From assembly GCA_016209665.1 (NCBI GenBank), contig JACQVT010000032.1, forward strand, positions 1 through 13,663: 13,663 nt of DNA. The letters run 5' to 3'. The notes under the pieces are model-generated. The model worked only from the letters and a program-made list of their open reading frames with translations. It was not told where the DNA came from and did no database searches. The position numbers and the translations under genes were made by a program. Source of the DNA: Planctomycetota bacterium. GTDB taxonomy: Bacteria > Planctomycetota > Phycisphaerae > UBA1845 > PWPN01. Below are positions 11,457-13,663 of this stretch, piece by piece. Position 1 is the first letter of the stretch; each line of letters opens with the position of its first letter.

Positions 11457-13231
11457 GGATGCCCACCTGAGAGTGCGTCGCCCGATGTCATGGCGAAGTC
11501 CGTCTCCGTGGCGACCCGTCGCTCGCGCTCCGGAAAAACAGAGCCCCGAGCGCCAGCGAGTGGGCTGCTGCGGGCAGCGACGCCCCCCCTCACCGGATCA
11601 ACCCGTCGCTCGCGCTCCGGGCTCTGAAGCGTTGTCTGCTGGCCGGCGGGGAAGAAGAGGTTCGATGCGTAGGCGCTGGCCCGATCGCCGAGCGGACCGA
11701 AACAGATCGTCCCCAGCAACAGCAGCAGCACCGCACAGGCGTGCACCATCACCAGGCCGCCAAAGGGCGCGTCGAACGCCGGCTGCCGCGGATCGTCGGC
11801 GAGGTACATCTGCCGAACGACGCCCACGTAGTAATACAGGCTGATGACCGTGTTCACCACCGCGACGATCACCAGCACCCACAGCCATTCCTGCCCCGCC
11901 ACGGTCGCCGCCTTGCCCAGGGCGATCAGGAGCCACCACTTGGCGGCAAAGCCGCCCAGGGGCGGCAGGCCGATCAGCGAGAACAGACACACCGCCATCG
12001 GCAGGGCGAGCCAGGGTGACCGCCGGCCCAGGCCCGTGAACGACGAAAGCTGGTCGCTGCCCGTCCGCCAGGCGACCATCGCCGTGATGCCGAACGCCCC
12101 CAGGTTCATCAGCAGGTAGACGAAGAGGTAGGCGATCAAGGCCGCGGTCGCGGCGTTCGAGCGCGCCGCCAGCGCGGGCGGCACGAAGATCGCCGTCAGC
12201 ATCATCATGTAGCCCGCGTGTGCGATCGAGGAGTACGCCAGCATCCGCTTGACGCTGGTCTGCCGCAGGGCCGCCAGGTTACCGACGGTGCAGGTGACGG
12301 CGGCGATCGCGCCGATGCCGTAGGCCAGCGGCATGGCCGCCTCGCCCGCGCCGGCGCTCACGAACGCGAGCACGATCCGCAGCAGGAGGCCCAGGCCGGC
12401 CGCTTTGCTGGCCACGCTCAGCCAGGTGGTGACCTCGATCGGGGCCCCCTCGAACACGTCCGGGCACCAGAAGTGCACGGGCACGGCCGATATCTTGAAC
12501 GCGATCCCCACGCCCACGCCGAGCAGGCCGAGCCAGCCCAACACCCCCACCGGGGCCGGGTCCAAGGCCATTCGGGCCGCGATCGTCGGCACGTCCAGGG
12601 TATGGAAGACGCCGTACAGCAGCGAAATGCCATAGACCATCACCGCGGCCGTCGTCGCCCCGAACAGCACGTACTTGAGCGAGGCCTCGGCCCCCGGCCG
12701 CGAACGCTTGTCGCTGGCGACGATCGCATAGCTGGGCAGCGAAGCGGTCTCGATCGCGATCATGATCACCAGGAGGTTCAACGTACCCACCATCAGGCAC
12801 ATGCCCAGGGCGCTGGTCAGCAGCAGGACGAAGAACTCGGGCGGACTTTGCAGCGCCGCCCGCGTCCGGTCGGGGGCGGCTTCCCGCGACGCGACGCCGA
12901 TCAACCACAGCCAGGTGATGAGGGCCAGGAACATCGAGATGAACAGCTTGAAGAACACCGAGAAGTTGTCGACGATCAGCATGGGCGTCGATTGCGCCGG
13001 GGCCATGCCGGCCAACCCGCCCGACACCACCCGAACGGCGGTGTGGGCCGTCAGCATCAGCGCTGCGAGCGTGCCCAGCAGCGCCACTGCGGAGGTCACC
13101 TGGGCATTGCGGCCCGCGACCATGGCCACGATCAGCACCCCCACGATCGCCCCCACCAAGCCCAATTCCGGCCCGAAGAGGTGCAATTCCTGTGCCGTGG
13201 GCATCCAGATGTCCGCTTGTCCCAGAATCAT
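11453..13231 (-). CDS. nuoN: NADH-quinone oxidoreductase subunit N, with repeat-derived C-terminal tail
   Basis: An antiporter-like, proton-pumping membrane subunit of complex I, with about 14 hydrophobic segments. Family residues are visible: E161 in MIAIETASLPSYA, K186 in AEASLKYVLFG, K246 in GIAFKISAVPVHFW, and PDVFEGAPIEVTTWLSVASK ending at K276. The start is ATG 13231, 43 bases after nuoM, with GGA a few bases upstream; ATG 13204 is possible. The protein is 592 residues, longer than the usual 480-550. The last 55 residues (538-592) are not membrane protein: PERERRV occurs twice and PLAGARGSV once, encoded by the GC-rich repeat element at 11514-11620. The native protein probably ended near residue 537 (LFFPAGQQTTLQS). 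The stop overlaps the next gene by four bases. Confidence 0.95.
   Translation of the reverse strand: MILGQADIWMPTAQELHLFGPELGLVGAIVGVLIVAMVAGRNAQVTSAVALLGTLAALMLTAHTAVRVVSGGLAGMAPAQSTPMLIVDNFSVFFKLFISMFLALITWLWLIGVASREAAPDRTRAALQSPPEFFVLLLTSALGMCLMVGTLNLLVIMIAIETASLPSYAIVASDKRSRPGAEASLKYVLFGATTAAVMVYGISLLYGVFHTLDVPTIAARMALDPAPVGVLGWLGLLGVGVGIAFKISAVPVHFWCPDVFEGAPIEVTTWLSVASKAAGLGLLLRIVLAFVSAGAGEAAMPLAYGIGAIAAVTCTVGNLAALRQTSVKRMLAYSSIAHAGYMMMLTAIFVPPALAARSNAATAALIAYLFVYLLMNLGAFGITAMVAWRTGSDQLSSFTGLGRRSPWLALPMAVCLFSLIGLPPLGGFAAKWWLLIALGKAATVAGQEWLWVLVIVAVVNTVISLYYYVGVVRQMYLADDPRQPAFDAPFGGLVMVHACAVLLLLLGTICFGPLGDRASAYASNLFFPAGQQTTLQSPERERRVDPVRGGVAARSSPLAGARGSVFPERERRVATETDFAMTSGDALSGGHP
11514..11620. 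repeat. REP-like direct and inverted repeat element in the 3' end of nuoN
   Basis: A 20-base sequence ending in CGCTCGCGCTCCGG occurs identically at 11514-11533 and 11601-11620, 87 bases apart (29 codons, so in frame). Between the copies, 11543-11564 forms an imperfect inverted copy able to pair with the first, and 11564-11568/11574-11578 (GCTGC/GCAGC) forms a small hairpin. On the nuoN strand it encodes the PERERRV and PLAGARGSV peptides. From memory, similar peptides recur at the ends of unrelated planctomycete proteins, as expected of a dispersed element. Confidence 0.75.
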
Positions 13232-13245
13232 GTCGTTTTTCCGAG

Positions 13246-13264
13246 CCGGGTTCTGTGAACCCGG
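13246..13264. other. Perfect 8-bp hairpin in the nuoM-nuoN gap
   Basis: CCGGGTTC-TGT-GAACCCGG fills most of the 43-base gap between the nuoM stop (13275) and the nuoN start (13231). On the transcribed minus strand no T-run follows, so it is not a normal terminator there. It ends 14 bases before the nuoN ATG, so it could be an mRNA processing or stability element that adjusts subunit ratios. Confidence 0.6.
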
Positions 13265-13274
13265 TGCAGTCCCG

Positions 13275-13663
13275 TCAATGCAGCCCCATCGTTGCCATCG
13301 CCACGTCCTGGACCGCGGTCGCGTGCAGCAGGCCCGCGATCTGCTCCAGCGTGCCGTTCATGAACCTAAACAACGTCTGCTCGGGCAGCACGCCCAGGGC
13401 AATCGCCAGGATGGCAAAAGGTGTCAGGATGAATACTTCGCGTCCGGTCGCCTCGGGCAGCCCGGCGTACTCCTCGCGGACCTTGCCCAGATAGACCCGC
13501 TGGATCATCCACAGGATGTAACCCGCGGTGAGCACCACGCCGAAGGCCGCGATGACCGCCATCGGCTTGGCCCACGTAAATGGGGCCGACAGCGTGGCGA
13601 TCAGCACCCAGAACTCGCCGATGAAACCGCACAGCCCCGGCAGGCCCAGCGACGCAAAGAACC
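13275..13663 (-). CDS. nuoM: NADH-quinone oxidoreductase subunit M, C-terminal part
   Basis: The last 129 codons of a complex I antiporter-like subunit; the 5' part runs off the right edge of the window. FFASLGLPGLCGFIGEFWVL right at the edge is the conserved NuoM motif, followed by WAKPMAVIAAFGVVLTAGYI and LWMIQRVYLG. A further hydrophobic segment (VFILTPFAILAIALGVLPEQ) precedes a short tail ending GLH. The place just upstream of nuoN on the same strand is the standard nuoL-nuoM-nuoN order. No irregularity is seen in the visible part. Confidence 0.93.
   Translation of the reverse strand, partial: FFASLGLPGLCGFIGEFWVLIATLSAPFTWAKPMAVIAAFGVVLTAGYILWMIQRVYLGKVREEYAGLPEATGREVFILTPFAILAIALGVLPEQTLFRFMNGTLEQIAGLLHATAVQDVAMATMGLH

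Noticed and set aside
1..13663. CRISPR array, tRNA, rRNA or insertion-sequence transposase
   Set aside because: No regularly spaced repeat series, no cloverleaf or rRNA-like sequence and no transposase motif was seen. The repeats present are palindromic units of two types only.

Overview
The window is GC-rich (roughly 65% by eye), gene-dense chromosomal DNA from an uncultured-type Gram-negative bacterium. Planctomycete-like features are the metal-transport permeases fused to DtxR-type repressor domains and the GC-rich palindromic repeats that encode peptides such as PLAGARGSV. The lineage is an inference; no rRNA or tRNA is visible.

Layout. (1) 1-942: a 25-bp inverted repeat, then a class I SAM methyltransferase on the minus strand that appears to carry an in-frame 66-bp palindromic insertion. 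(2) 960-2540: a divergent plus-strand pair, a TetR/AcrR regulator and a Lon-substrate-binding-domain protein, each with its own sigma70-like promoter. (3) 2548-3531: a class 1 dihydroorotate dehydrogenase (pyrD), minus strand, convergent with the Lon-domain gene. (4) 3575-5657: a short plus-strand cluster of an unknown 102-aa protein, a PIN-domain protein (toxin-antitoxin-like arrangement, lower GC) and an AI-2E/PerM-family membrane protein. (5) 5646-10868: a minus-strand metal (Mn/Zn/Fe class) ABC transport operon: promoter, DtxR-type operator, a small interrupted membrane-protein ORF, a TroA/ZnuA-type lipoprotein, an ATPase, and two permeases that each carry a C-terminal metal-dependent repressor module. 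(6) 11001-13663: the end of a minus-strand nuo (complex I) operon, with nuoM (partial), nuoN and a small helical, possibly ferritin-like protein. nuoN has a C-terminal extension made of repeat DNA.

How it works together. The metal operon looks self-contained. The binding protein delivers the ion, a permease heterodimer driven by the ATPase imports it, and the cytosolic DtxR-like tails carry most of the usual metal ligands. A TTAGG-N4-CCTAA palindrome sits just after the predicted transcription start, and no free-standing DtxR/MntR gene is present here. Either the tails sense metal and gate transport, or they act as membrane-tethered repressors of their own operon; both are hypotheses. A second theme is palindromic repeat DNA entering genes without breaking the frame, at two separate genes (methyltransferase and nuoN).
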